Positions 1-11,046 of a stretch of 64,000 nucleotides of DNA are shown one piece after another. The notes below the pieces were generated by a model. The model ran no database searches. It was not told where the DNA came from and worked only from the letters and a program-made list of their open reading frames with translations. How positions within the stretch are numbered: the first letter of the stretch is position 1; each line of letters opens with the position of its first letter. Made by a program: the position numbers and the translations under genes. The stretch is from assembly GCA_021014945.1 (NCBI GenBank), contig MU266334.1, positions 160,005 through 224,004 of the forward strand, written 5' to 3'. Source of the DNA: Leucogyrophana mollusca. Lineage: Eukaryota > Basidiomycota > Agaricomycetes > Boletales.

Positions 1-40
1 TTCTACGGTGATGGCCCACGGGAGTCTATTGTTGCCGGGC

Positions 41-1068
41 TCACGCGCGCTTCTTCAACTCAGCACACCACCATATAGGCTGTGAGGTCTTTATCCAGAC
101 TGTCCTTTCTTCCGGCACAAGGTGGTTCGAAGTGGAGACCATTCCATCAAATGAAGATTCCGTGTCAGCTTCGACGGATAAAATCAGAGCGTAAAAAGAC
201 GGATGATGAAGTGCTACTCACTTAAATTCCAACGTAGTCCAGTGGTGGACAATATGGTGGAGCCTATTCCGACAGGTAGAAGCCCACACGTTGGTCCCAA
301 GATCGTATGGTCGATCTGAATAAAGTGCTCTCCCTATCTCCCAGAAGTTAGATTATTTCAAGGCCACTCAGAGCCGACTCGCACCTCGTCAAGAACCCAT
401 CCCACATTATCATCTGTAACAGCAAAAGTCCTCTTACGGGTCTTGCGTAGTTTATGCAAGTATGACAGTGTGTGAACTGTCTGGTCTAACCTGCCAGATA
501 GACCGCCAAGGACGAGGATATCATACTGTTGAATAACGTTCAGTCCATGGGCCACATGGGGTTGGAACAGGTCCTACATGCCGTCCTTCCGAGCGTTCTT
601 TTTCCTCTACCATCCGAACGCACTTCATCAGATCAGTTGAATACTGATCTGGATCTTTAATAACCGGTACTCCCTATTAAACATGAGCTACGTCATTAGC
701 GGTAAATGTAAGGCTCACTAGCGAGGCATAATACCCCTTGACGTCGTCCCGGAGCGAATCCAAGTCTCCCTTGATTAAGTCCGGGAGAAATCTGCGCAGC
801 ATACAGTCGGTTCTTTCCACGGGGACGGTGCCGTGCAACACACATTCAAGACTCACAAACTTCGAGCATCCTTAGTGCCCGCTTGTCCTCTTTCTAGAAG
901 ATCGTGGAGTCGGTTCGCACCACCGTCGGCGCAGCAGCGCCAGTCGCAAGCGTTCCAGAGTGTCTGGAGCAAATCAAAGGAGAAGGGTTGATTGAGCACA
1001 ATAAGCGCGCGATGGGTTTCTGGCTCCCCGGACGGCTGTGGTCCGAGGAACGAGAGTTCCCAATTCAT
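41..1068 (-). CDS. THI80: Thiamine pyrophosphokinase
   Basis: Transfers pyrophosphate from ATP to thiamine to make the cofactor thiamine diphosphate, in the cytosol. The N-terminus carries the family block RCCADGGANRLHDL, followed by LPDLIKGDLDSLRDDV and DQYSTDLMK, then ILGGLSGRLDQT-type sequence (LVLGGLSGRLDQTVHTL) and GPTCGLLPVG near the C-terminus, so both the kinase fold and the thiamine-binding half are present. The C-terminal residues IWWCAELKKRA align with the usual last beta strand (VVWTVEI) and a TGA follows at 43-41, so the gene is complete. ATG at 1068 is the first in-frame methionine; the open frame runs further upstream only through a TTG. Several short introns interrupt it. It is divergent from the coiled-coil gene, sharing about 270 bases of promoter. 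Family assignment is firm; exact intron borders were not all resolved. Confidence 0.9.
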
Positions 1069-1335
1069 GGCAACAGCCAAGGGGTACCGCGAGACTGAGC
1101 TGGCGGTATGTACCTAATAAGAGACGGAGCACAAGGACTGGTTGAGTACTATCAGTACAGGGTCAAGATTGAAGATTGTTGGGACGGAAGCTGTATATAT
1201 ATCCTTGTCTTTTCCGCCCGCCTTTGGCTACCTTGTTTTTCACCCGCCCGCTCTCTGCATGTACACTCTGTCTTACTATTAGCCGTCGTTTTTCGCTGCA
1301 TGGATAGCCTGTGTGTATAGTATTTTCGTCGACAT

Positions 1336-3483
1336 ATGGGACACCAGGACCAGAGAACACCGCATGGTTCCAGCCAAATTGACTCCAAAGCCACACCCCC
1401 AGAGAAGGACTCAAACGAGCAAGTAAGCACCTACTTTCCCTCCTGCCCAGCAAGAAAGTCAAAGTGACTCCGGCCAGATTGCCGCGCTCGAAAATAGGCT
1501 AGGAGCCTACAGTGCTCGCGCTTCGCACACACAAGCTCGTTTACTTGCGACCTTCGATCTCCTCGACGCACTCCGGTCCCAACATGCCCTCGAGCTTTCC
1601 TCCGAGCGAGAGGCCAAACATAAGCTCAGCCAGGACCTAGATCGATCCCGCACCTACGCAAGGGCACTCGAAGCTGAGAGGGATGATCTAAAGGACGCCG
1701 TGGACCAGTTGATTCAGAAAGGTGGGTCTCGAACGCTTATCCGGGGGAGGGTCGGGGGAAGCTGTATCCTACTTATGTACAACCGCCTCTTTTTAGTCGA
1801 AATATCGAATGATATGAGCCAGTGGCCCTACAGCTGTCTGACTATTACAAGGCATGCAGGTCTGCGTTTACCTTTGCGCATTCGCTGGTGAATCAATCTG
1901 ACCGAGGACTGATTTATACTTCTTGGCAGAGTGTGTCCCCGAACCAGACGCTATTCGTGGCGAGACGCAAGACTGGGATGGACAGTCAGCTGCCTACGCG
2001 TCTTCCCTCATCGCGAGATTGCGAATGGAGCTTGATCGTGAGCGGAAAGCCCACCGCCAGACCTACAAAGATGCGAATCTGCGCATCGAAGAACTCCAAG
2101 CCCAGGTCGCCGTCCGGGACTCGGAGCTCGAGATATCCATCCACCAATCCACTCTTCCTCAGACCGAAGGCATAGCCCCTCTTCGCCGTCATCGCAAGAC
2201 CAGGACATCCGTAAGTCGAGTGTCACCCCCACAGACGATGACGGACGAGGAATGTCTCAGGGTGCTAGAGAACAATAGCGCGAGGAATAAATCGCTACAA
2301 GCCGAGATACTAGTCTTGTCGCAACGGGTCTGTATTCATCGTATCGTAAGCTTGGTTCGTATCTTATTCAGGCCCATCCAGCTCGAAAAAGCTCGCGCGG
2401 CCCCAAATTCTCCTTCCCCTAAAGGTCCTTCACGCGGTAAACTGGAAACATACGCGGGTTCGCCTGGAGATACGGGTGTGGATGCGCCAGAACAGACCGA
2501 TGCAACGTCATCACGCCGTCCTACTCACTCTCCTACAAGTCCGCTTACAGGTGAACCCTCAGCGCAGCGACCATCACTATCACCAACGCCCGCACCCGCC
2601 CTTACAGCGACACAAGCACCGAATGAGGTCCTCGCGGCTATCAGCAGCCTGGAAGCCCAAATCAAACGTATGGGCTCTCAGGTTGATGCTTTCAAGGCGG
2701 AAAAAGCGGCTTTCCTCGAGATAGCGGTGAGAGATAAAAGGGTGAGGCTATCGGATATACCGTGTATCGTCGACTTATGGCATGGCACTTACAGGCGGCG
2801 AATGGGGCGGAGTCCGACGGTTTCGGGCACATTCTGTTAATTGAGGAGGAATGTATCCGGTGAGTACGTCCCTCGGAAACTATGCTCTAGCTGATTTCAA
2901 AGAAATCAGGCTGTCAGTTCGACTAGCTGAGGTCGAACAACAGCTTAAGGACAGTCAGTCGGCAGCGAAGACACGCGAAACACAGCTACTGGGTGAAATT
3001 GAGAGGTTGAAGAACTCGTCCGCAAGACAGTCATCACCAGTGAGTCGCCGTCGATTCTTTGCGGTGTGTTCGCCTGACTTAAATGTGCCCCAGCGTTTAT
3101 ATCATGCTTACGGCTCAGAACATTTGGATGACGATATAGACGCCGAAGAGAGCATGGAGCTTGCGACTCCTCTACAGCCCACAACTATCCTCTCTGCGCG
3201 TGACCCACAGACGGAATCGCCACTTGTTGACCCACTCCTCATCCCGCTACCTTTCTTACCAGAGAGGGAGTCATCACCAGCTACCTCGTCGGTACGCCTA
3301 CCGCGGCGCGGCTCCAGTCCTCATCACGAAAAACTAAACGAGATCCAGTTCCATCTCGCACAAGCTCGGACTCAACTGGCGGGGAAAGAGAAAGAGCTGG
3401 CTGAGCTCCGGATCGCCATGGAAGACCTACGCCGCCAGATATCTACTGGACACCCGGACATTACTATACTAGCACCTCGTTAA
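1336..3483 (+). CDS. Hypothetical coiled-coil protein
   Basis: I do not recognise a named family. The ATG at 1336 opens a short polar exon that ends at a clear donor (gtaagc at 1423), and the next exon continues with heptad-like, Glu/Gln/Lys/Arg-rich sequence (for example QIAALENRL, ELSSEREAKHKLSQDL, ALEAERDDLKDAV). Similar stretches recur to the end (KDSQSAAKTRETQLLGEIERLK, then AQARTQLAGKEKELAELR close to the C-terminus), separated by Pro/Ser/Thr-rich linkers. This looks like a cytoskeletal or scaffold-type protein with several coiled-coil rods. At least four introns are needed to keep the frame. It has no signal peptide or membrane segment. Function is unknown. Confidence 0.7.
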
Positions 3484-3660
3484 TCTACGTACAGACTGTA
3501 CCGCTATCTTTCTTGGTTTGCTGTAGCTTTCTATCTCTGTGTTTCTTGGTTATTGTATTATTTATCGAAGGTGTCAAACTGCAGTCAAAATCACTTTTGT
3601 AGTGGGGGAACCGTCACTAGGAACCAGGGACCTGAACAACGCAAGATACTGATGGTGCTA

Positions 3661-4573
3661 CTAGCTACCGGCTTGCATAGTATCGTCCTGAACAGAGTTG
3701 CCACCCTTGTTCCTTCGACTTCTCTTCCCAGTAGCGCTGCTACCGGCGCCTGGCGGGCTCTGGGAAGGAGGCAGCGGTATGTAGCGGATGCTTCCAGCTC
3801 TCATATTCTGCCAGGGATGACTAGGATCTGGTTTGCCTTTCGCGTGGGGAGGGTCAGGCGGGGGAGCTGATACCCTGCGCGGCTCATCGTCCACGTCTTC
3901 AGCCCTTGACGCCGGACGTGATGGGACGGGTGTGTTCGTGTAAGAAGAAAGGGTGTATTTTTTCGTCTTGGTATTTAGCGAGAGCACCTTGTGCGTTTGG
4001 GGTGGAGGGCGGAGTGTGTTGGCGGGCTGTTGACCTGGCAGAACAGGAAACGCCCCCGCGGCGTTACGCGCTTCCTCTATGGCCTGATCCCTCGCCTGTT
4101 CTTCTCTGGCTATCTGCTCGGATATTTCCTCGTCCAGACGCGCAGTGAGTGATGCGCGACTACTGGCGGACAGTATGGGAGAAGCGCAGTGTGGACACGC
4201 GTAGTAGGGCAGGTTGATCGCACACATAATCAAGCCACAGTCCCGACATATGGGCGCGTAGGGTGACAAATCGTGGTCTCTGGCTGGGCAGATCGAGACA
4301 AACAGTATGATTACTTACAGCATATCCAGTACGAGTGCACAGTATCTCACCTTGGCAGAAGCATCCGCCTTTGGGGTCGTTGCCCCGACCAGACGAGTTG
4401 CGAATACCATCTGCCAGCGACTCTAGCCTCCGGAGCTCTTTGCTCTTTGGCGGCTCTTTTGTCTTGCCTTTCCCTTGTGACTGGCTGGCAGGAGCAGGCT
4501 GAGAGCGCTGTACAGGGCGAATGCGATCAGAAGGGACAGAACTCGCGTTGGACCAAGCAGTTCGAGGCGGCAT
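3661..4573 (-). CDS. RQT4: Rqt4/TRIP4-type C2HC5 zinc-finger protein
   Basis: The two exons (4573-4351 and 4283-3661, joined over a 67-base intron) put together a complete zf-C2HC5 finger: GGCFCQA-RDHDLSPYAPICRDCGLIMC followed by ACPHC, i.e. the Cys-x-Cys, His, Cys-x2-Cys-Gly-x3-Cys, Cys-x2-Cys series of ASC-1/TRIP4 and yeast Rqt4. These proteins belong to the ribosome quality-control trigger complex that splits collided ribosomes with the Slh1/ASCC3 helicase. The N-terminal part is Lys/Ser/Pro-rich, and after the finger there is a charged helix (LDEEISEQIAREEQARDQAIEEAR), then a disordered basic tail. The ASCH domain of animal TRIP4 is absent, as in yeast Rqt4. ATG 4573 (MPPRTAW) is preferred over an upstream non-ATG extension. 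Confidence 0.75.
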
Positions 4574-4861
4574 TGCGAACAGAATGACTTTGACTCTGGA
4601 TTGATGCAACAATAATTTGAAGTGGGACTCAGAGACAACTCACGTGCTTATCTCGGGTCCGCCGCTGTGGACCTGATGCTCAGTCCAATTCGTGCACTAA
4701 GCTGTCCACGTATCGTTTTTATTCCGAAGGCAGATGGGAACGATGTGTCGACAAGCAGTGTCAATGATGGATGTACGAAAGCCAAAGACAAAACAGCTTA
4801 AAAACGATGCCAAAAAGAAATAACTAAACCTGTCGGGAACAAATAAAAGGACTATGGCCCA

Positions 4862-6647
4862 TCAAGACCCCTGGTTCCGCCTCCAAGACGAGAAGCTCAG
4901 CGCCCCAATAACACCCACCACCAACAGTGCAGTTCCTGCGCCAACCAAACTAGGAACATAAAGATACCATGCACCATCAATGTCATCCTTGCCCTTCACC
5001 TCGTCCATGAAGATCAGCTCGTCCTTCTTCTGTCGTCTCCGACGGAGCACAACCTCCGATTCTGAATGGAGCGAATCTTCGCCGGAATATACACTCTCTG
5101 GGGCGGAGGACTGAATTTCGATTGAAGGCATCTCGAGGTCGTGGGCACTCCCCGAATCAGGGGGTGACCGTGCCCCCTCAAGGGCAAGTACTGGGATGTT
5201 GAGTCCAGGGTTTAGAGCACGAGCACGATCAAAGTAGCGACTAGCGGCGTCTCTGTCCCGCTTCCAGGCCTCAGTGCCGCTTTCCCCAGCCTTCGGCTGA
5301 GGCGGGACGCGGATCGAGGAAAGGGTCGAGTAGGAGGCAGAAAGCAGAACAGAAGCGGCACCCTCCAAGTAGAGGAGGCCCGCTTCAAGGAATAGTTGCC
5401 CAAGACCGGAGGGTCCTCCAACACACTGTACATAATAGGATATCGTTCCTCGTTGTCCTTCTTCTGAAGAGTCGATATGTTCGAGGGAGGTTTGGAGAGG
5501 GAGATAGTGCGTGACGAGTTTCATCGTGGCAGATGGCAAGTGAGCCTGATGCCATGCTCGCCTAGAATAGCAAACAAGGAGTCAAGGGGATCAGACATCG
5601 CAAAGGGGGAACAAGTATGCTCACACAAAACACTCAAATGCCTCCTCTTTGTCCTTCCGAATATCGAATAGCTCGATAGCGAACAAAACCAAGCTCGTAG
5701 GATCCATATTGTATTTATACTCGAGAGCCGGATCATGTGTCATAGGGGTGATGGCGCACGGGGAGAGGGACTCTGGGACAGCACCCACAATCAAAGAAGG
5801 CCATATAATTGACTGGTCTTTTTCCAGATGTAGCGTCAAAAGTCTTCCAGAGGACGATTGCAACGACTCCAGCGATGAAAATGATGAGAGGGCGTGAGTG
5901 GGCAGCACAGGTGATGCTGGGCCAGATGTGACGGCTTGTCTTCGCTGGGAGTCGGCGGCGGCGGGACGATCGTCGGCGGAAGAGGAGAGAGGGGATGATA
6001 GAGCAGGAGAAGTTGCCACCGGTTCTTCTGCATCCGACACCTGTCCGCTCTCGAGGGATGCCGCGAAGCTGCTAGAGATCTCGGGGTCCGATACAAAAGC
6101 ATAGGAGGACTGTGTCGACGCTGTCGATATCGTTGAAGTTGTGCGTTCTCTTGCGGAGAGACGGGATGCGCGCGGCTCAAGTTGCCATGCCGAGTTTGTC
6201 ACATCTACGTTGCTGTACAATCTTCCCTATTTACACGGGTTAGACGGTTTCAAGTCAGGCGGTCTGAGATAGTCACGGAGTACCTTCACCACAGGCTGCT
6301 GACCTCGTACGCCCGCCAGCAGATAATTCCGCTCGATTACGACCTTCGGGGAGATAACGTGAGTTCTGCTGCTCGTGCGTGTGAGTGCGACAAACAAAAG
6401 TAGTTGACTCACCACTACATCTTCTCTCGTGGTTTCGTATGGAACAAGCAACAACACTGTTGCCTAGAAATTGGGCGGCGATCAGGACCTGAGAACGGAG
6501 TTCTTACCGTGAGCTTCACCTGATCATGGGACTGGGTTTGGGAAGTGCTCCTCATAAGTACGATGTGGCGCAGTCATTGAGTGGTCTCGGAGCACACACC
6601 TGGTGCCACGAATAAGAATGTTTCTGATGCTCGCTGCTCTTCTCCAT
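4862..6647 (-). CDS. Tail-anchored CS-domain protein with an interrupted fold
   Basis: Splicing four to five small exons from ATG 6647 rebuilds a p23/NudC-type CS domain: YSWHQ, LLLVPYETTREDVVV, KVVIERNYLLAGVRGQ, then VVKGRLYSNVDVTNSAWQLE. The next CS strands (LLTLHLEKD and IIWPSLIVG) come only after about 110 residues rich in Ser, Thr, Ala and Pro. Downstream lies a helical stretch starting NMDPTSLVLFAIELFDI, and the C-terminus has one hydrophobic segment (VPSLVGAGTALLVVGVIGAL) followed by SFSSWRRNQGS, typical of a tail anchor. CS domains act as Hsp90 cofactors or chaperone adaptors; this one would be presented to the cytosol from a membrane, which is my inference. No gene symbol can be given. 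Confidence 0.72.
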
Positions 6648-7042
6648 TCTAACGGTGCTAATGCCAGCGCTGGACTGAAAGCAAGACACAAGGTGGAAGT
6701 TACAGTTAAAGCAGCAGCAGCGGAGTCAGAACGAGCACTCAAGCACTGGGGTAACTCCATGCCACGTGGACTGCGGCATTAGTCCAAGTTACGCTAACCA
6801 GTGAAATGGATCCGTTTACTACCGAGTACCAGGACTGGCTGTCTGTGGGGAAAGCCAAATAGTGAGATGTATAGCAAGGTAACTAGATAATAGATCATAT
6901 ACATGCTGACCGTACAATGAATCGAAAGCAGCCAGAGAAAGTACCGTGTGGGTATGATAAGTATGGATGCAACAAATGAGAGCAATAATTGAATATCGTT
7001 AACGAATGGCAGTCCCACAAGAAAAATAGAATACTAGTTGAA
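6648..7042. other. Intergenic, between two minus-strand genes
   Basis: Holds the 5' region of the CS-domain gene and the 3' flank of the Ser/Pro-rich gene. I see no open frame with intron signals or recognisable motif, and no RNA gene. Confidence 0.6.
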
Positions 7043-10000
7043 TTATGCTCGGGGCACCTTCGCAGCGCCCGCGATCCTTTTCAGAGTATCCCTCTCCGCC
7101 TCCATATGTTTGACCACCATCCCGTCCAGGCGTCTGGATGACTGCTCCACGTCCATCTGCCATCGGCGTACGTTTTCAGCAGCGCCAGCTGTCGTTGGCC
7201 TCTTTGGGGGCGGAGGCGTTGACTCTTGCCAGCCCAAATCGGTCCGCGGCGGCAGTTGTTCTCTGGAGCTGGATTCGCCAAGGAGGTGCTCCCTGGAATA
7301 CTGCGCAAGCTTAAGAGGGGTGATCGAGTCGGGGGAGCCCTTCACGCTTGAAAAGTAAGGTGCACGTGAGGGAATGTTTCCGATAGGTTGTTTTCTCTCC
7401 AGCGGTATACCCTGGTTCAAGAACGGCCCCGGGTCTTTCGACGAATGTGCCACGTTTGGCGTAGACATATTCCCGAGTCTTGTTAGTGAAGGTTTGTGCG
7501 ATGGGTGTGACGGCGAATACACAGCCGTCACGTCCTGGTCCGTACCAAATCCATCCCCGTCACTTCGGCAGTCCTCGTCATCAGACTCATCTAGATCGTC
7601 CATAGCGTTCGGATGGCCTTGTATATGGTCGAAAAATGCAGCGGGAGACGCGGGTGGCGGGGCAGAGTGAAGGGAAGCGAAAGTATCCACAGAGACATTA
7701 AGCATGAGCGGGGTAGGGATAGGTGGCCGCTGTATTGCAGAGGAATTGAGAGAGCGGAAAGAGCGAAAGGTGTGATCGGACGAGGAGCGTGAAGGCGGGG
7801 GACGTGGTATTCGCGAGGTCGAAATAGAAGGATGATATGGTGAGCGATGTGGTGGGGGTGACAAAGCGACACCAGCTAGGGATGATGAAGGTCTAGGGGG
7901 TGGTGACATTGACAATGTTGACAAGCGCGGAAGATGGCTGGGTGGCGATTGTCGCTCTGGCGGCGGCTCTCGTGACGGGTCCCTGCTCCGGGGAAGCGGT
8001 GGCTGTGATGATGCGGAGAAGTATCCATCCGATCCCCAACGGTCTTGGAACGCGCTGACCGTAGGCGACGGTTGGGAGTACTCCGAAACTGACGGCCGCC
8101 GACCATCGGTGGTGGGAAGAGACAGAGCTAGGGATGGTCGTGGTGCTGGCTCGTCGTCTTGCTCGCTGCTAGTATATCGTGACAGGCCTGTCATCGTGCT
8201 CATGCGATGAGGATCGAGCACGGATGACTGTGCAGGGGAGTGAGAAGTGTTAAGACCAAGCGAAGGTAATGGTGGGGGGGTCATATCGAACCCGCGTGCC
8301 CCACTCTTCTCATAACTATCAGAGAGCATTGGCGAAGAGAACGTCTTCCGTATGGCCTTGTGGGGGTCCGACGAAGACGCACCCTGCCTATCTGGCAAAT
8401 CCGTCTGGGACAATGAGTATTGCGGCTGGGAACTGCCGAGATACTTGCGCACAGGGGGAGGTGCAAGTGGCGTCTGGGGCACGGGTGTTTCTGCTCTTGG
8501 CGCATAACTCAAACTCGAGAGGCGCTGTTCCTCTGGGATTGCCAGACATCCCGCGGTAAGGTGAGATCTAGGGTTCACTGGAGTCAAGGGATGGGAGGCG
8601 AGCGGAGACGATAGAGGAGAGGAAGGACCCTCCGACTCGGGAGCATCAATCAAAGGGTTTGCAAGGATCTTTTGGTCGAGCTGCCGCCTCTGCTGCTGCA
8701 GTGCACGGTGATGCAGTGAGTCGGAGGATCGCGGGTGGCGGGGGGTCCGTGCCGGGGTCGGGCTCGACGCAGAGAACGAAATAGACGTGAGTGAGTTGTT
8801 GAGCGAGTGCCCAACGGCGGCATGCAAAAGTGCCTTTCGCCATGCATCCTCCCGTGGGTCAATCGACGACGGGCCAGGACTATAAGGTGGAGGCAAGCGA
8901 TCAGCGAGGACCGCAGCACCCACGCTGTCCTCTATCCCCATTCCATGGAGCGCGGATGCTTGTAGGGCCAAAGGATAATCAGGGGATGGCATAGGCACAT
9001 CAACGGCATCTGTAGGGTCTATGATTCCATCAAATAGGTCTGGTTTACGCAGCCTTGAGCCTGGCTCCGCCTCGCGTACGGCCTCCCTGGCCTTCACGTC
9101 GGCCTCCGCCTGCTTCGCAGCACTGATGAGGTCGTCCATCTTTTCCCTCACGACAACAACCCGTGCCATAGGGTCGGCATGAAATGGGAAGGAGTGGTGC
9201 AACGGCACCTGTGGGGCGTGACCAGGCGCCGCAGTTGCGTCCGATGTCACGCGTAGCATCGGTTCGTTCTCTGGAGCTGGGACCGCGGGCTTGGACTTGC
9301 CAACACGAAAAAGGTCCAGAAAAGCAGGCTTTTTCGAGGATAAGTTGGGTGATGTTGGGCTGTGGGATGGCGCAAAGTCGGATGGAGATGGCTTAGAGTG
9401 TGCGGGCGGAAGAAAGTAGTTGTTTTTCACGAGGAGACGCAGTCTATACTCCGTGTCATACTCCAGCCCATTCCCTGGCCTTTGACCCTCGATGTCAAAA
9501 GAAAGGGGCTGATCTAGTTCGCGAACTATCGGCGAACGTGGGGACGGGGGAGATTCAGTGTTTGTGGATGCAGGGTAAATGGATGAAGAGGTGGAGGATT
9601 GCTGGGTGAGAAGGGAGTCGCGCACAGTGCTTCGGACGTTATCCCCTTCAGTATTGGGACTTGGACGAAAGGCTGAGGGTGGGGAAGTGAGTCGTGGAGG
9701 GATTGGTGCACGGGCTTTGCCCTTCGACTGGAAGAGCGCCATTAGCGCTAATCAGTGAACCACCTCGTATGAGACTTACAGAGCTGGAATTTGCGAGAGA
9801 AAACTTTTCGGAATGTAATCCCCTCCCGCGCACTCCATCAAGCTGAAGTCCGTCGTCGCATTGAGGCGATAGCGATCCATCTCGTAGACGCTTGTCGTCT
9901 GAGCCATTCGTGCTCCCTCGGTCCCCTGCCGAGTGGGGAGTAATCGGACTGGTCTCCGAAAGTGATGGGCTCAAAGGCCCACACAAGTGGCCCGACGCCG

Positions 10001-10319
10001 ACGCAGCATCGACGGTGTATGCAGCCGAGATATCCAAGACCTCATCCTCCACCGAATGTTCTTTAGATGGCCCCGCCGTTGCAGTTCGCGTTCGCGTCTT
10101 AGTCCTTGACCGTCTAGTCAAGCTAGCGCCGCTGCTGCTGACGGTGCTCGCCAGTGAGTTTGAGCGAGAAGTGCCAGGCAATGCTTTTGCATCTAGGACT
10201 GGCATGTGGGACTTGGTACATGAACCGCGTCCGACTTTACAGTACTCGAACAACTCGGTTAGCTTGAAAACATTCAGGTTCCAAGAAAATCTGGAAAAGG
10301 AAAAATTAGCTAATCCCAT
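7043..10319 (-). CDS. Large Ser/Pro-rich protein, function unknown
   Basis: Two exons: 10319-9780, ending at ...NSSS before a gtaagt donor, and 9727-7043, starting SKGKARAP; the 52-base intron (9728-9779) keeps phase 0, giving roughly 1,070 residues. Most of the protein is low-complexity Ser/Pro/Arg sequence with many SP and TP sites. Ordered-looking islands are the N-terminal NLNVFKLTELFEYC, the stretch EYDTEYRLRLLVKNNYFLP, the Lys/Glu-rich VVVREKMDDLISAAKQAEAD, an acidic run DDLDESDDEDC, and a C-terminal helix ending MEAERDTLKRIAGAAK. The composition suggests a heavily phosphorylated signalling or cell-cortex protein, which is inference only. A further upstream exon (ATG near 10357, MSLFGSAIH) is possible, but its splice phase did not fit with a standard donor. 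Confidence 0.7.
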
Positions 10320-10505
10320 CTGTAGCTCACGTGGATTGCCGACCCGAACAGGGACATGATCGGGTTTTTATGCTTCTGTCTTCTGCCCTCTGACTTCTGA
10401 ACCTGCAACGATGAACACTGAAATTTTACTAGAATGCAAGTAATCTATCCTTCTGTAACGGGAACATAGTCGCTGATACTTCCCTTAGACCTCCCAAAGG
10501 CTGAT

Positions 10506-11046
10506 GGACTCCTTCCCAAATGGCAGCTATTAGTCGCCTCTATGGCAGTGTTCAACACTATCCAGAACTTTGCGACATTAAAGCTGACCCGGAGACTATA
10601 CACTGGAGTCTCACCCACCTCTAGTGAAGTTTGCCGTTCTGTTTATTCCCAGTCAATCAAACTTTTATTTTTAGTTACCGCGCTGCAAGCCCGGACGTTT
10701 GCGGTTTGGACACTCACTTCGGCAGTTGTTCGCGGATACGCTGCGTACAACATTCACGACAAAACGTAGGGGCTCTCGTTATCTTGCGTAATTTGATATC
10801 TCAAGTGCACTCTAGGATATATGACATGGCCTTGTTCACGTACCTCATCGCGTTTGGACACTTCACTTCTGAACTTTTCATCTTTCGTACAGCTAAGATC
10901 GGCTTGCCAGTACTGAGCCCGGTCATTGTTTCGAGTAAGTGCCCTCTCATGAGTGTTACTCGTAGTGATATATATCTGACCGGCAATTTGAAGCTCTCTC
11001 ACTTGTGTGGATGCTCAAGCAATACGAGCATTATGTTAGGACTTGA
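10506..11046 (+). CDS. ERG28: ERG28, scaffold of the sterol C4-demethylation complex
   Basis: Pieced together from small exons: about 10506-10623, 10675-10765, 10816-10934 and 10994-11046. The product reads ADGLLPKWQLLVASMAVFNT, then LQARTFAVWTLTSAVVRGYA, IYDMALFTYLIAFGHFTSEL, FRTAKIGLPVLSPVIVS and finally SLVWMLKQYEHYV before TGA. This matches the Erg28 pattern of four membrane segments with the HF-SE and SLVWM blocks. Erg28 tethers Erg25, Erg26 and Erg27 to the ER during ergosterol synthesis. All three splice junctions are in phase. The first exon with the start codon is unresolved: codons back to about 10506 fit the family, but the ATG probably lies behind another intron; the internal ATG at 10542 would cut the first helix. 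It is divergent from the Ser/Pro-rich gene. Confidence 0.85.

Noticed and set aside
1..36. Minus-strand string ending WAITVE, resembling the last strand of thiamine pyrophosphokinase
   Set aside because: The in-frame end WCAELKKRA with TGA at 43-41 already supplies the closing strand, so the string is 3' flank and the resemblance is chance.
1069..1335. Possible thiamine (TPP) riboswitch upstream of the thiamine pyrophosphokinase gene
   Set aside because: I could not find the conserved CTGAGA core on the minus strand here.
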